Assembly: GCA_024233215.1 (NCBI GenBank)
Contig: JACKPW010000017.1
Location: 1-64,000 of the forward strand
Reading direction: 5' to 3'
From: Verrucomicrobiales bacterium
GTDB taxonomy: Bacteria; Verrucomicrobiota; Verrucomicrobiia; Limisphaerales; J093
DNA: 64,000 bases
Below the pieces are notes generated by a model. That model had not been told where the DNA came from. It saw nothing but the letters and a program-made list of their open reading frames with translations, and made no database searches. The first letter of the stretch is position 1, and each line of letters opens with the position of its first letter. A program made the position numbers and the translations under genes. Below, in pieces: positions 32,763-41,560 of the stretch.

Positions 32763-33722
32763 CTAATTCAGCTCACGATCCTGAAAGAGCAGGAGCGCGC
32801 CGGCCAGCACCGCCCCCAGGTAACCCACCATGTAACCCAGCGCCTGTCCCACGTAGGTCCAGGGAATCGGTTTGCCCATCGAGATCGCATCGGACATCCA
32901 GAAAAGCTGCCAGTTCGGCAGCGCCGCGTAGGCTGCCGTGGCCCACCACGAACCCGCTTCGGCCCGCGCCCCAAAAAGGAAGTCGGACATCATCCCCAGA
33001 ATGAGCACCCCGGAGCAGATGGCCAGGGTCGGGATCAGATCCAACCGCGTCGAGACCGCCAGCGCGATGCCCGCCAGAATCCAGATCGCAAACAGCAACA
33101 GCACCCCCGCCGGCACCATCTCCCAGTCCACCGTCCCCCCGTTGCCAAAGGACCGCTCGAGCTTCGTAAACAGGATCACATACGCGGACGCCAGCGTCGT
33201 CAGGATCACCAGCGCGAACACCGCGTCCGCCACAAACACCCGTTGCAGGAAGAAATTGCTCAGGGCCGCCACCAAATAGGCCGCCACAATCGCGCCAAAA
33301 TAGAACCCGACCGACGTCATGTCGGCGTCGCCGTAGGCGTCGAAGGCCATGCGTCCGGCCAGCAGGGAGGCCACGAGATTGAAGAAGGTCAGCAGCGTCA
33401 GGGCGCCGGCCAACCCGGCGTATTTCCCCATGATGAAGGTGAACCGGCCCACCGGCTTCGCCAGCACCGCCAGCGCCGTGCCCGTCCGAACCTCCTGGGC
33501 CACCGACGACGAGGCGCTCAGCACCGCCCCCAACAGACCGGATAACAGCATCACCGCCAGCACCATGTCCTTCACCATCTTCGGGTCGTCCCCGAAGCCG
33601 AAGTAAGGCACCGCGGCCAAAAACACGGTAAACGCCCCGGAAGCGGTCAGCAGCAGCAGGAAAACCGGCTGCCGGACCAACTCCATGAATGCGTTGCTCG
33701 CTATGGTCCAGAATTGTCGCAT
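32763..33722 (-). CDS. ABC-2-type transporter permease
   Basis: 319 residues with about six hydrophobic segments and the ABC-2/NosY-like N-terminus (WTIASNAFMELVRQPVFLLLL) and loop (SSSVAQEVRTGTALAVLAKPVGR). It is the first gene of a five-gene minus-strand operon. No ATP-binding subunit is beside it: the upstream neighbour runs the other way and starts at 33931, so the ATPase must be encoded elsewhere or the permease works with the SPFH proteins. The 208-bp divergent gap holds its promoter, though no convincing -35/-10 pair was found. Confidence 0.8.
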   Translation of the reverse strand: MRQFWTIASNAFMELVRQPVFLLLLTASGAFTVFLAAVPYFGFGDDPKMVKDMVLAVMLLSGLLGAVLSASSSVAQEVRTGTALAVLAKPVGRFTFIMGKYAGLAGALTLLTFFNLVASLLAGRMAFDAYGDADMTSVGFYFGAIVAAYLVAALSNFFLQRVFVADAVFALVILTTLASAYVILFTKLERSFGNGGTVDWEMVPAGVLLLFAIWILAGIALAVSTRLDLIPTLAICSGVLILGMMSDFLFGARAEAGSWWATAAYAALPNWQLFWMSDAISMGKPIPWTYVGQALGYMVGYLGAVLAGALLLFQDRELN

Positions 33723-33930
33723 CTCAGCGAATCAAGCGCGCCAGCATACGAATGCCTCCGCGTGATGCAAACCGTTTCGGCCCCGCCCCGGCTCGCCCGC
33801 CCCATCGAATCCTCGCCGGGGGGCGCTATGGCTACTGGCGGTCCAGCCCCCTGTAAATGTGCGTTTTTCGGCACACCAAGCGTGACAGGTCCGCCCCGTT
33901 CCGGTCCAATTCCCCGTGAATCCGAACGCC

Positions 33931-34491
33931 ATGACGTGTCCGGAACAACCCGCGATTCCGCCCCCGGCGGCCCCGACGGTCCTGCCCGACCGGGACTTTG
34001 CCGCCCTCTACACCGCGCATGCGAAGCCGGTCTACTACCTGGCGCTGCGCCTGCTCGGGGATCCCACGCGCGCCGAGGACGCCGCCCACGACGTCTTCCT
34101 CAAGGCCTGGCGCAGCTTTGATCGCTTTCGTGGCGACAGCAGCGTGCGCACCTGGCTCTACCGCATCACCCTCAACCATTGCCGCAATCTCCAGGGCTCC
34201 TGGCAACAGCACCATATCCTGCCCGGCTCGGACAACCCGCTTTGGGAACAGGCCGCCGATGTCTCCGATTCGCCACTGCAGGCCGCCGAAAACCACGAAC
34301 TGGGGGAGCGCATCCAGCGCACCCTGGACGCCCTGCCCCCGGAATACCGCGAACTGCTGCTCCTGGTGGCGGATGAGGAACTCAGCTACGCCGCCGCCGC
34401 CGAGTTGACCGGCCAGACCCCCGATGCCGTCCGCGGCAAACTCCACCGCGCCCGCCGCGCCTTCGCCGCCGCCTTCGCCAAAACCGCCTGA
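33931..34491 (+). CDS. ECF RNA polymerase sigma factor (RpoE-like)
   Basis: 186 residues from ATG 33931; an in-frame GTG at 33916 is an alternative. Region 2 is clear (DFAALYTAHAKPVYYLAL, EDAAHDVFLKAWRSFDRF, RTWLYRITLNHCRN), and region 4 has the HTH (LPPEYRELLLLVADEELS, then PDAVRGKLHRARRAF). There is no typical anti-sigma gene next to it; a small 81-residue protein follows after 13 bp. It is divergent from the permease-SPFH operon and may regulate it; no shared promoter motif was recognised. Confidence 0.9.
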   Translation: MTCPEQPAIPPPAAPTVLPDRDFAALYTAHAKPVYYLALRLLGDPTRAEDAAHDVFLKAWRSFDRFRGDSSVRTWLYRITLNHCRNLQGSWQQHHILPGSDNPLWEQAADVSDSPLQAAENHELGERIQRTLDALPPEYRELLLLVADEELSYAAAAELTGQTPDAVRGKLHRARRAFAAAFAKTA

Positions 34492-34504
34492 ACCGACTCT
34501 TCCC

Positions 34505-34750
34505 ATGCCCGACGACCCCAACCTCCCCCCGCTGCGACAACAGCAGGAGACCCGCGCCCGCGAGGAACTCGCCGCCCGCGTCGAAGCGGAGCAGCAGACC
34601 ACGCGGGAGTTCCAAACCCCGGAGGAAATGCTCCGGATCGACGCCGCCCGAACCCCGCTGCCCGACTCCCTGGAACCGCGACTGGCCGAATCAATGAAGG
34701 CCACGCCGGGACCGAAGCGGTCCTGGTGGCGAAGTTGGCTCGGCCACTGA
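34505..34750 (+). CDS. Small hydrophilic protein downstream of the sigma factor
   Basis: 81 residues from ATG 34505, 13 bp after the sigma factor stop, so co-transcribed. It is charged and largely helical in the middle (REELAARVEAEQQTTREF), Pro-rich at the start, and ends in a Trp-rich basic tail (KRSWWRSWLGH). No transmembrane segment or zinc motif is present, so it is not a classical RsbW or ZAS anti-sigma factor. Position makes a regulator of the sigma factor plausible but unproven. Confidence 0.55.
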   Translation: MPDDPNLPPLRQQQETRAREELAARVEAEQQTTREFQTPEEMLRIDAARTPLPDSLEPRLAESMKATPGPKRSWWRSWLGH

Positions 34751-34756
34751 CACCAA

Positions 34757-34945
34757 TGCGCTTCATGAACCCGGCGACGAGGTCAGTCCTGCAGCTATTG
34801 ACGGCGCTCTCTCCGTCAATCGTGAGGACTGGCCCCCGAGCGGCCGAACCAACGGAGGGCCGAGTTTTGCGAGGCCCTGACTTGATTCCAGGGACTCGCG
34901 GAGCTCGTTCCTCCGAGGAGGTTCCTGGTGACATGACACGCGCCA
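34757..34945. repeat. Composite palindromic element (P copy 2 plus R copy 2)
   Basis: The first half (34761-34853) is the inverse of the element translated at 24738-24832: outer arms GGTCAGTCCT and AGGACTGGCC, inner stem TTGACGG/CCGTCAA. The second half (34849-34945) matches 10928-11022: arms GAGTTTTGCGAG (34862-34873) and CTCGCGGAGCTC (34895-34906), then hairpin CCTCC-GA-GGAGG. It fills the gap between the small protein gene and the AAA+ gene and ends just before the latter's ribosome-binding site. Confidence 0.8.
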
Positions 34946-34964
34946 TCGCGAAAGGAGGCCTTCC

Positions 34965-36470
34965 ATGACCCCCCTCCAGGAAATCGAGGAACTCATCCGC
35001 GCCCGCCAGCCGTTGATCGGCATCCTCTCCGCCGAGGAAACCCGCGTGGAAGCCACCCTGCGCGAAGTGGCCCGGCGCCTGCGCAAACCGGTGGTCACCT
35101 GGAGCTGCACGGGTGGCCTGACGGCCCCGGGCGCTGCCGCTCGTCCGGGTACGGCCACCACCGCCGACCCGCTCAAGGCGCTGGAGGAAGTCCTTCAGCA
35201 GGTGGATCCCGCGTTGTTCGTCTTCCACGACCTGCATCCGTGGCTGAACCGGCAGCATCCCGCCATCGTCCGGCGGTTGCGCGAAGTGGCCCGCGCCCTC
35301 AAGGAGACCCGCAAGACCCTCATCCTCGTTTCCCCGGCCCTGGACCTGCCGCCCGAGTTGGAAACCGAAATGGCGGTCGTCCCATTCCCGCTGCCCGCCG
35401 AAACCGAACTGGCCGATCTGCTGGACCATGTCGTGGCCGAGTTCGAGACCCATCCGTCGGTGGGGGTGGACCTTGACGCCGCGGCGCGGGACCGTTTCGC
35501 CCAGGCCGCCCGCGGACTCACCTTGACGGAAGCCGAGGGGGCGCTGGCCCGGCTGCTGGTGCGGCATTCGCGGCTGGGAAGCGACCTGCTGCCGGAGTTG
35601 ATTCAGGAAAAGCGCCGCCTCATCGCGCGCAGCGGGCTGCTGGAATTCTGCGAAACGACGGAGAACTTCGCGACCGTCGGCGGGTTGGAGGGCATCAAGC
35701 AGTGGCTGCGCGTGCGCGAACGCGCCTTCACCCGCGAGGCCCGCGACTTCGGGCTGCCCGCTCCGCGTGGGATGCTCCTGCTCGGGGTCCAGGGCTGCGG
35801 CAAGAGCCTGTGTGCCAAGGCCGCCGCCGCACTCTGGCAGGCCCCCCTGCTGCGCTTCGATGCCGGCCGGCTGTTCAGCAGCCTGGTCGGGTCGTCCGAG
35901 GAAAACGCCCGCCGCGCCATCGCCGTGGCGGAATCCATCGCGCCGGCGGTGCTGTGGGTGGACGAAATCGACAAGGCATTCGCCGGCATGCAGGGCAGCG
36001 GATCGGTCGATGCCGGCACCACCGCGCGGGTCTTCGGCACGTTCCTCACCTGGCTGGCCGAAAAGCAGGCCCCGGTGTTCGTCGCCGCCACCGCCAATGA
36101 TCTCACCCATCTGCCGCCCGAACTCCTGCGCAAGGGCCGCTTCGACGAACTGTTCTTCGTCGACCTGCCCGCCGAGGCCGAACGCCGGGAGATCTTCGCC
36201 ATCCACCTGCGCAAACGGCGTCGCCAATCGGAGTCCTTCGATCTCGGCATGCTTGCCAACGCCGCGGAAGGTTGCAGCGGGGCGGAGATCGAACAGGCGA
36301 TCATCAACGGCCTGTGCGAGGCTTTCCACGAAGGCCGCGACCTGGCCGACACCGACATCCTGCGCGCGCTCCAGCAAACCGTCCCCCTGGCCCGCACGAT
36401 GGCCGAGTCCATCAACCGCCTTCGCGACTGGGCCCACGGGCGCGCAAGGATCGCGAATGCGGCGAGGTAG
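34965..36470 (+). CDS. AAA+ ATPase, Ycf46-like
   Basis: 501 residues, ATG 34965, with a strong ribosome-binding site AAAGGAGG at 34951-34958, rare in this window. The N-terminal half (about 1-230) is the non-canonical region of Ycf46-type proteins (IEELIRARQPLIGILSAEE, FVFHDLHPWL). The AAA+ domain has Walker A GVQGCGKS at 274-281, Walker B with D333-E334 in LWVDEIDKA, sensor 1 (VAATANDLTHLP) and an arginine finger region (ELLRKGRFDELFFVDLP). Ycf46 proteins occur in cyanobacteria and plastids with a reported link to inorganic carbon use; their role in heterotrophs is unknown. It lies downstream of the sigma factor but separated by a repeat. Confidence 0.85.
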   Translation: MTPLQEIEELIRARQPLIGILSAEETRVEATLREVARRLRKPVVTWSCTGGLTAPGAAARPGTATTADPLKALEEVLQQVDPALFVFHDLHPWLNRQHPAIVRRLREVARALKETRKTLILVSPALDLPPELETEMAVVPFPLPAETELADLLDHVVAEFETHPSVGVDLDAAARDRFAQAARGLTLTEAEGALARLLVRHSRLGSDLLPELIQEKRRLIARSGLLEFCETTENFATVGGLEGIKQWLRVRERAFTREARDFGLPAPRGMLLLGVQGCGKSLCAKAAAALWQAPLLRFDAGRLFSSLVGSSEENARRAIAVAESIAPAVLWVDEIDKAFAGMQGSGSVDAGTTARVFGTFLTWLAEKQAPVFVAATANDLTHLPPELLRKGRFDELFFVDLPAEAERREIFAIHLRKRRRQSESFDLGMLANAAEGCSGAEIEQAIINGLCEAFHEGRDLADTDILRALQQTVPLARTMAESINRLRDWAHGRARIANAAR

Positions 36471-36587
36471 GATTGGACCCACTGGCAGACCTTGACCACG
36501 CTCACCCTGCCCGCCAGCCCCTACATGTTCGTCGATCAGGACAGCCTGGGGAGCCCGGAGCGCGTTTACCGCACGACCCCGGAGTAA
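36471..36587 (+). pseudogene. Remnant of a secreted-protein C-terminus
   Basis: An open frame from GAT 36471 to TAA 36585-36587 reads DWTHWQTLTTLTLPASPYMF, then VDQDSLGSPERVYRTTPE. This is the end of the W...(F)VD...P-R-x-Y-R module found at C-termini of many verrucomicrobial secreted proteins and at the end of the next gene. It has no start codon or upstream body and begins directly after the AAA+ stop, so the rest of the gene has been lost. Confidence 0.65.
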
Positions 36588-36706
36588 CCCCCCACCCGGG
36601 AGAGCCGGGTCGCCGAGTCCGGCCAGTTCCCGCTTGACGGCACCCAACGCCGCCTTACGCTGCCGCCGCTCAATCACGGCAGGTGGTGTGATTCGTCCCT
36701 ATTTCT

Positions 36707-39700
36707 ATGCGTGTGCTTCCACGGTGCCTGTGTCGGCTCATGGCGGGGCCTTCCCCCGCAGTCCCGCGATTCTCCCGGAGTTCCCACCGGCGTTTCCAAC
36801 TCCCTGGTCCAGTCCTTCTCGCCCTGGCGATCGGGTTGGGGAACCTGGCGGACCTGGGCTGCTTCACCGCCAAGGCAGGGAATGACGACCAGGTGATTCT
36901 GACGCTGGACGAAGACTGGCAGGGCAGCTGCCAGCTTGAGGACCCCGAGGGGGGATGGCAATCGCATGATCAGTTTCAAGGGACCTTCCACGCCACGGGC
37001 TGGTGGCAGTGGCGCACCAACGACACGGGGGGGATCACCCTCGAGAAGGTGCGGGAGGAAGTCCAGGTCAATGCCAGCGGAGGCGGCTCATACGACGCGC
37101 CGGAGGCCGGTATCCACTGGTCGTGGAATTACCATGCCGAACCGCCTCCGCCCAACGATGACGGATCGCCGTATGACCTGCTCTATCTCGATTACGACCG
37201 GGAGACCGCCACGATCTGGGTGAGCATCGAAGAGCCGCTCACCGCCACGTACCACATTACGGGCGACGAGGACGCGGGGGGAAGCGCCGCCGATGCCGCT
37301 CGGTTCGCCGTGGCGGACATGATCCAGAAGGTCCCGATCTACACGGCGGCGATTGAGATCGATCCCGCCCAGCCTTCGTTCAGGAAGGTGTTGAATGGCG
37401 CGGGCACCTTCGACCTGCTTGCTCCCACGTTCACAGGTTCCGCCCATTCCACGCTGGTCGTCAGCTTCAACCAACCGCCACTCGAGGCAATCATCGAGAC
37501 GGCTCCGGACTACGAGGACTGGCTTCCGAAGGCGGGCGCCACCGAGGAGGTCCCCGGAACCCAGGTGCCGGTCGTGGTCCACCTCAACCAGTCCGGCGCC
37601 AAAGCCCGCTACACCGCCTACCTCGAGGACGTTTCCCGACAGCCGGGCTTGTGCATGAACCATCCCTACCGCAGCACCCCGGCGACCCAGGACGCGGACC
37701 CCGCAGCGTTTGACCTCAAATTCGCCCAGGCAGCCGGGCTGACGGTTTCCGAAGACGGCCAGAAAGCCTGGACGGAAAACGAGGTCGAGACCCTGGGACT
37801 CGTGATCAACGCATACGATTACGGCGCTTACGGCCGGCTGCGCGTCGAGGCCGCAGTGCCGGGCCAGCCAAGAGTGGAAGCGCATCTGAAGGACCAACCG
37901 GAACAGCACTACCTCCGGATTCCCTTCGACGAGAACGAGAACTGGCTGGCCGACACTTGGGAGGATTCGGAGGGAATCCTGGGGCAGATCGAAGATCCCC
38001 GGTGGGACGAGGCGGATGATCCGGCCTACCATCACACCAAGGGCGACGGCATCTCGCTCTATGAGAAGTATCGCGGCTTCATGATCCAGGGCGTTTATGA
38101 ACGGCTCAAGCCTCGGCGAAAATACGTGTTCATCCGCGACCGGGAGGGCTGGGGGCAAATGGTGGAGGGTGAAGCCGACGGACCCAGCTTCTCCCGGGCC
38201 TCCCAGTGCGAGGTCCGCTTCATTGGTCCGAAGGAATGGACCGGGCCGGGGACCGCCGGTGAGGATCGTCGGATCGTGAACTTCAACTCCTTCGCCGCCA
38301 CCCATGCCACCGACCAGCACGCCGTGCATCTCGTGGCCAACTACGACGCCGACCCCATCGCTTCCACCGTCTACAACGATGCCTACGACAAGAAGCACGG
38401 GCAGTACGATCCGGCGGTGACGGCGGGGCTGTGGGACGCCCCCGGGACCACCTGGCCGGACCCGTCCGCCGCAGCGGATCCGGGAGGCGGATCGTCCCCA
38501 GCGGATGCGCTCATGTCCGAGGTCTATTTCGCGAACATCGACCGCGAATGCCGCCGCATCGTCAAATACCATACGTTCGGGCTCTGGGGTGACTACGACA
38601 GCTTCGACGAAGCCACCAAACAGACCATCCGTCCCCAGGCCGAGGTGCAGACCGACGAATGGATCGACAGCCACCCGGGCGATTGGGCGGAGATGAACTG
38701 GCGCTACCTCAAGACCGTCGTCACCCATGAACTGGGGCACGGCGTGGGCATCGATGATTTGAAGGAACCGCGCAACCGGGGGCCCGTCAGTTGCGTCATG
38801 CGCTACTTCGACCTGGGCGATTTTCCCCGCGACCCGACCGACCGCTTCGAACTGGTCCGGCGCTCCTGGCCCACCACTTTCTGCGACAGTCCGGTCGCCA
38901 CCACCAAGGGCATCCCTTGTCGGCGCCAGATCCAGGTCAGCGACCGCCGGGATGGCGCCGCAGCCGCAGCGACCCCTTCCGCCACGGGGCAGGGCTCGGA
39001 TGGCGATGCTTTCTCCGGCCCCCACCTCACCCGCGTGGCGACACCCGCCACCGCGACCGCGGAGGTCGCCCTCTCCGCCAGGCCACTCACCCTGGAGGCC
39101 TCGCTCCCCTGGTCCGAGCTGTACCCGGGCGATCCGTTGCGGGTCGAAGTCCGCCTCGATTTCGCGGAATACCGTCAGCAACTCACGCTCGCGGGCCTTG
39201 GGCTGACCACCACCCCGCCGGCCCCGCCCGAACTGGCGGCCGACTGGGCCTCCCACGTGGGCTTTCAACTGGAACGTGTGCTTCCCGACGACTCCCGGGT
39301 GCTGATGGCGTTGGGCGACGCCTGGACCAGCGGCCTCCGACCGCAACCCCCCGGCGCCGCCTTCGCCGGTCGGCGAGGACTCGGTCAATCGGCCGGGTGG
39401 CTGATTCCGGCCGACACCAGCGGATTGGAGGAGGGGCGCTACGTACTCAGAGCAACGTGGGATGGCAACGGGTTGATTGACGCCACCATGCTGCCTCCCG
39501 ATGGAACCGTCGCCGCGGATGAACTCTTCTTCTCGGTAACCGCACCGGCCGATGATCTGACGGCGGCGAACCACGAGGAACACCTGACCTGGGCGGCCTA
39601 TGCCGACGCTCGCTACGACGAGGCGCTGTGGCACGGTCAGGAGGCCCTCGCGCTCAAGCGGGCCGCCGGCGAAACCGACGTGCTGGAGATCAGTCTCCTC

Positions 39701-40045
39701 ACGGCCAATGCCGCGATGCAGCTTGAGGACTACCGCGGAGCAGCCGTCTTGTTGGGCGAGGCGACATCGTCGGGTCGCTACTCCGAGGGGGCCGACCTGC
39801 CGCGGGAACTGCTCCGTTTGATCGCTCCGGAACTGGCCCTCGAGATCCCGGCTCCGGGTTCAGGGGCACGCCGATTGATCATCACCTGCCTCCCCAACCA
39901 GCACTATCGGACGGAGTCCTCCGAGAACCTGCGCGACTGGGAATCCATCGACGATCGCACCACAACGACCAACCGGTTCGAATTCCTGGACGCCGGCGAG
40001 GAAGGTCAGGCCGCCCGGTTTTACCGGGTCAACTGGATGGAGTAG
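36707..40045 (+). CDS. Predicted secreted metzincin-type metalloprotease
   Basis: 1112 residues. A long N-terminus with a hydrophobic stretch (LPGPVLLALAIGLGNLA, about 32-48) suggests export; starts at ATG 36707 or 36740. The zinc motif is H674-E-L-G-H678-G-V-G681-I-D-D684, i.e. HExxHxxGxxD, followed by SCVMRYFD with Met698 as a plausible Met-turn, so a metzincin fold is likely. DENENWLADTWE (about 404-415) resembles calcium-binding repeats. A helical TPR-like part (about 965-1030) precedes a C-terminal module ending ARFYRVNW. A promoter candidate is TTGACG 36634-36639 with TACGCT 36656-36661 (16-bp spacer). I do not recognise the large N-terminal region. Confidence 0.65.
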   Translation: MRVLPRCLCRLMAGPSPAVPRFSRSSHRRFQLPGPVLLALAIGLGNLADLGCFTAKAGNDDQVILTLDEDWQGSCQLEDPEGGWQSHDQFQGTFHATGWWQWRTNDTGGITLEKVREEVQVNASGGGSYDAPEAGIHWSWNYHAEPPPPNDDGSPYDLLYLDYDRETATIWVSIEEPLTATYHITGDEDAGGSAADAARFAVADMIQKVPIYTAAIEIDPAQPSFRKVLNGAGTFDLLAPTFTGSAHSTLVVSFNQPPLEAIIETAPDYEDWLPKAGATEEVPGTQVPVVVHLNQSGAKARYTAYLEDVSRQPGLCMNHPYRSTPATQDADPAAFDLKFAQAAGLTVSEDGQKAWTENEVETLGLVINAYDYGAYGRLRVEAAVPGQPRVEAHLKDQPEQHYLRIPFDENENWLADTWEDSEGILGQIEDPRWDEADDPAYHHTKGDGISLYEKYRGFMIQGVYERLKPRRKYVFIRDREGWGQMVEGEADGPSFSRASQCEVRFIGPKEWTGPGTAGEDRRIVNFNSFAATHATDQHAVHLVANYDADPIASTVYNDAYDKKHGQYDPAVTAGLWDAPGTTWPDPSAAADPGGGSSPADALMSEVYFANIDRECRRIVKYHTFGLWGDYDSFDEATKQTIRPQAEVQTDEWIDSHPGDWAEMNWRYLKTVVTHELGHGVGIDDLKEPRNRGPVSCVMRYFDLGDFPRDPTDRFELVRRSWPTTFCDSPVATTKGIPCRRQIQVSDRRDGAAAAATPSATGQGSDGDAFSGPHLTRVATPATATAEVALSARPLTLEASLPWSELYPGDPLRVEVRLDFAEYRQQLTLAGLGLTTTPPAPPELAADWASHVGFQLERVLPDDSRVLMALGDAWTSGLRPQPPGAAFAGRRGLGQSAGWLIPADTSGLEEGRYVLRATWDGNGLIDATMLPPDGTVAADELFFSVTAPADDLTAANHEEHLTWAAYADARYDEALWHGQEALALKRAAGETDVLEISLLTANAAMQLEDYRGAAVLLGEATSSGRYSEGADLPRELLRLIAPELALEIPAPGSGARRLIITCLPNQHYRTESSENLRDWESIDDRTTTTNRFEFLDAGEEGQAARFYRVNWME

Positions 40046-40087
40046 CCACGGAGATCTCAGCGGGAGCTTCGCCCTCCCTGGGGTTCC

Positions 40088-40119
40088 AGATTTGAGATTT
40101 CAGATTTGAGATTTCAGAT
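40088..40119. repeat. Heptanucleotide tandem repeat, about 4.5 units
   Basis: Alternating 7-bp units AGATTTG and AGATTTC (AGATTTG at 40088 and 40102, AGATTTC at 40095 and 40109) and a partial fifth. The repeat overlaps the stop codon (40114-40116) of the minus-strand oxidoreductase gene and lies between converging gene ends. It is AT-rich in a GC-rich setting. Confidence 0.9.
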
Positions 40120-41472
40120 CGACCAACCCGGCCGATACTCCCGATGCACCAACTTGTTGGCGGCCTCGTGGTTCACCACCTTCCCGGCGATCGGGTCGAA
40201 CTCGATCGTGCCCTCGACCAGACAGGCCAGGTTCGCGAGCTGCATCAGTTCCGTGAGCGGACCGCCAATCTCGAACGGCGAAAACGTCTTCCCGCGGCCC
40301 TTGCAGGCCTCCGCGAATTCGCGGTGGTGATTGTCCGTCCGCGGCAGCGTGGGTTCGGGCCCGCCCTTGAAGCCGTCGAACTTCGCCTCCGGCAACAACA
40401 CGTATCGGGTGTTCCACGGGCACTCCGAGTAGAGGGAACCCTTCGATCCGACGAGCAGGTCGCCCCAGCCGGATTGCGGCCAGCCGAGCATGAGATCCTC
40501 GGACGGTTTCTCCTTCGCTGAAACGACGAGTCGCACCGGCGGCAGCTCCGCGCGGGCCGGCAACTCGAACACCGCGCGAGACGACCGCGGATAGCCTTCC
40601 TCGTTCAGCTCCGAAGGAACCGCGCTCACCCGAAGCACATTCCCGCCGGCACCGCCGACCCCGGGTTCATTCCAGAGCCGGTCCAACCGCAGGGCGCGGA
40701 ACATGATGTTGCCGGTGTGACAGCCAAAGTCGCCGACGATCCCGCTGCCAAAGGCTCGCCAACCGCGCCACGTTCCCGGCAGGTAGGCCGGATTGTAGGC
40801 GCGCCACGGCGCCGGCCCGAGCCAGAGGTCCCAGTCGAGGGTCTTCGGAACCGGGGGCGTGTCCTTTGGTCGCTCCAGCGGACCGTTGCCACCATCGAAC
40901 CAGACGTAGGCCTCGCGGATTTCCCCGAGCACTCCGCCCCAAGCCAGTTCCACGGCACGCCGCAGGTTCCCGGAGGCCGAACCTTGGTTGCCCATTTGTG
41001 TCACCACGCCGGTCTGCTGCGCCGTCTGCCGCATCACCCGCGCCTCGTGCACGGTCCGGGTCAACGGCTTCTCACAAAACAGGTGATACCCCCGGCGCAT
41101 CGCCGCCACCGCCGCCACCGCGTGGGTATGATCGGGCGTGCCCACCACCACGGCATCGACACTCTTCCCCACCTCATCGAGCATCCGGCGGAAGTCCTGA
41201 AAGACCTTCGCCCCGGGGTAGCGCTTCAGGGTGCCCTCCGCCCGCGCCTGATCGACGTCGCAGAGTGCCACGATGTTCTCGCCCAGGTTCGCCAACTCGT
41301 TCAGGTCATCGCCGCCGCGCCCGCCCACGCCGATGCCGGCAATGTTCAGCTTGTCATTCGCCTCGGCGGCAAAAGCCAGCCGGCTGGACGAAAGCAGGAG
41401 CAGGCTGCCGCCGGCGGCGGTGGTGGAACGCTTGAGGAAGGTGCGGCGGGAAACGGAGGCGGCTTTGTTCAT
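40114..41472 (-). CDS. Tat-exported Gfo/Idh/MocA family oxidoreductase
   Basis: 452 residues, ATG 41472. A twin-arginine signal (SRRTFLKRS) and hydrophobic stretch (GGSLLLLSSSRLAFA) direct export. The Rossmann motif is GIGVGGRGGDD; the family's conserved lysine is in FCEKPLTR, and DHTHA precedes it. The C-terminal alpha/beta domain has DNHHREFAEACKGRG. Members of this exported NAD(P)-dependent group are numerous in Verrucomicrobia and Planctomycetes and are thought to act on sugars or modified glycosides in the periplasm. It is the last gene of a minus-strand saccharide region. Confidence 0.88.
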   Translation of the reverse strand: MNKAASVSRRTFLKRSTTAAGGSLLLLSSSRLAFAAEANDKLNIAGIGVGGRGGDDLNELANLGENIVALCDVDQARAEGTLKRYPGAKVFQDFRRMLDEVGKSVDAVVVGTPDHTHAVAAVAAMRRGYHLFCEKPLTRTVHEARVMRQTAQQTGVVTQMGNQGSASGNLRRAVELAWGGVLGEIREAYVWFDGGNGPLERPKDTPPVPKTLDWDLWLGPAPWRAYNPAYLPGTWRGWRAFGSGIVGDFGCHTGNIMFRALRLDRLWNEPGVGGAGGNVLRVSAVPSELNEEGYPRSSRAVFELPARAELPPVRLVVSAKEKPSEDLMLGWPQSGWGDLLVGSKGSLYSECPWNTRYVLLPEAKFDGFKGGPEPTLPRTDNHHREFAEACKGRGKTFSPFEIGGPLTELMQLANLACLVEGTIEFDPIAGKVVNHEAANKLVHREYRPGWSI

Positions 41473-41560
41473 TGCGATGTTTCGATAGGTGTCGTGACTG
41501 GGTCGCCGGTTTACACCGCCGGAGACGGCACGTCAATGCGGGCGAAAAGCCGGGCCGCCG

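Noticed and set aside
31059..33545. A long plus-strand frame across the SPFH and permease genes.
   Set aside because: Its composition is His/Gln/Arg-rich with no domain; the minus-strand genes are supported by Band 7 and ABC-2 patterns and tight operon spacing.
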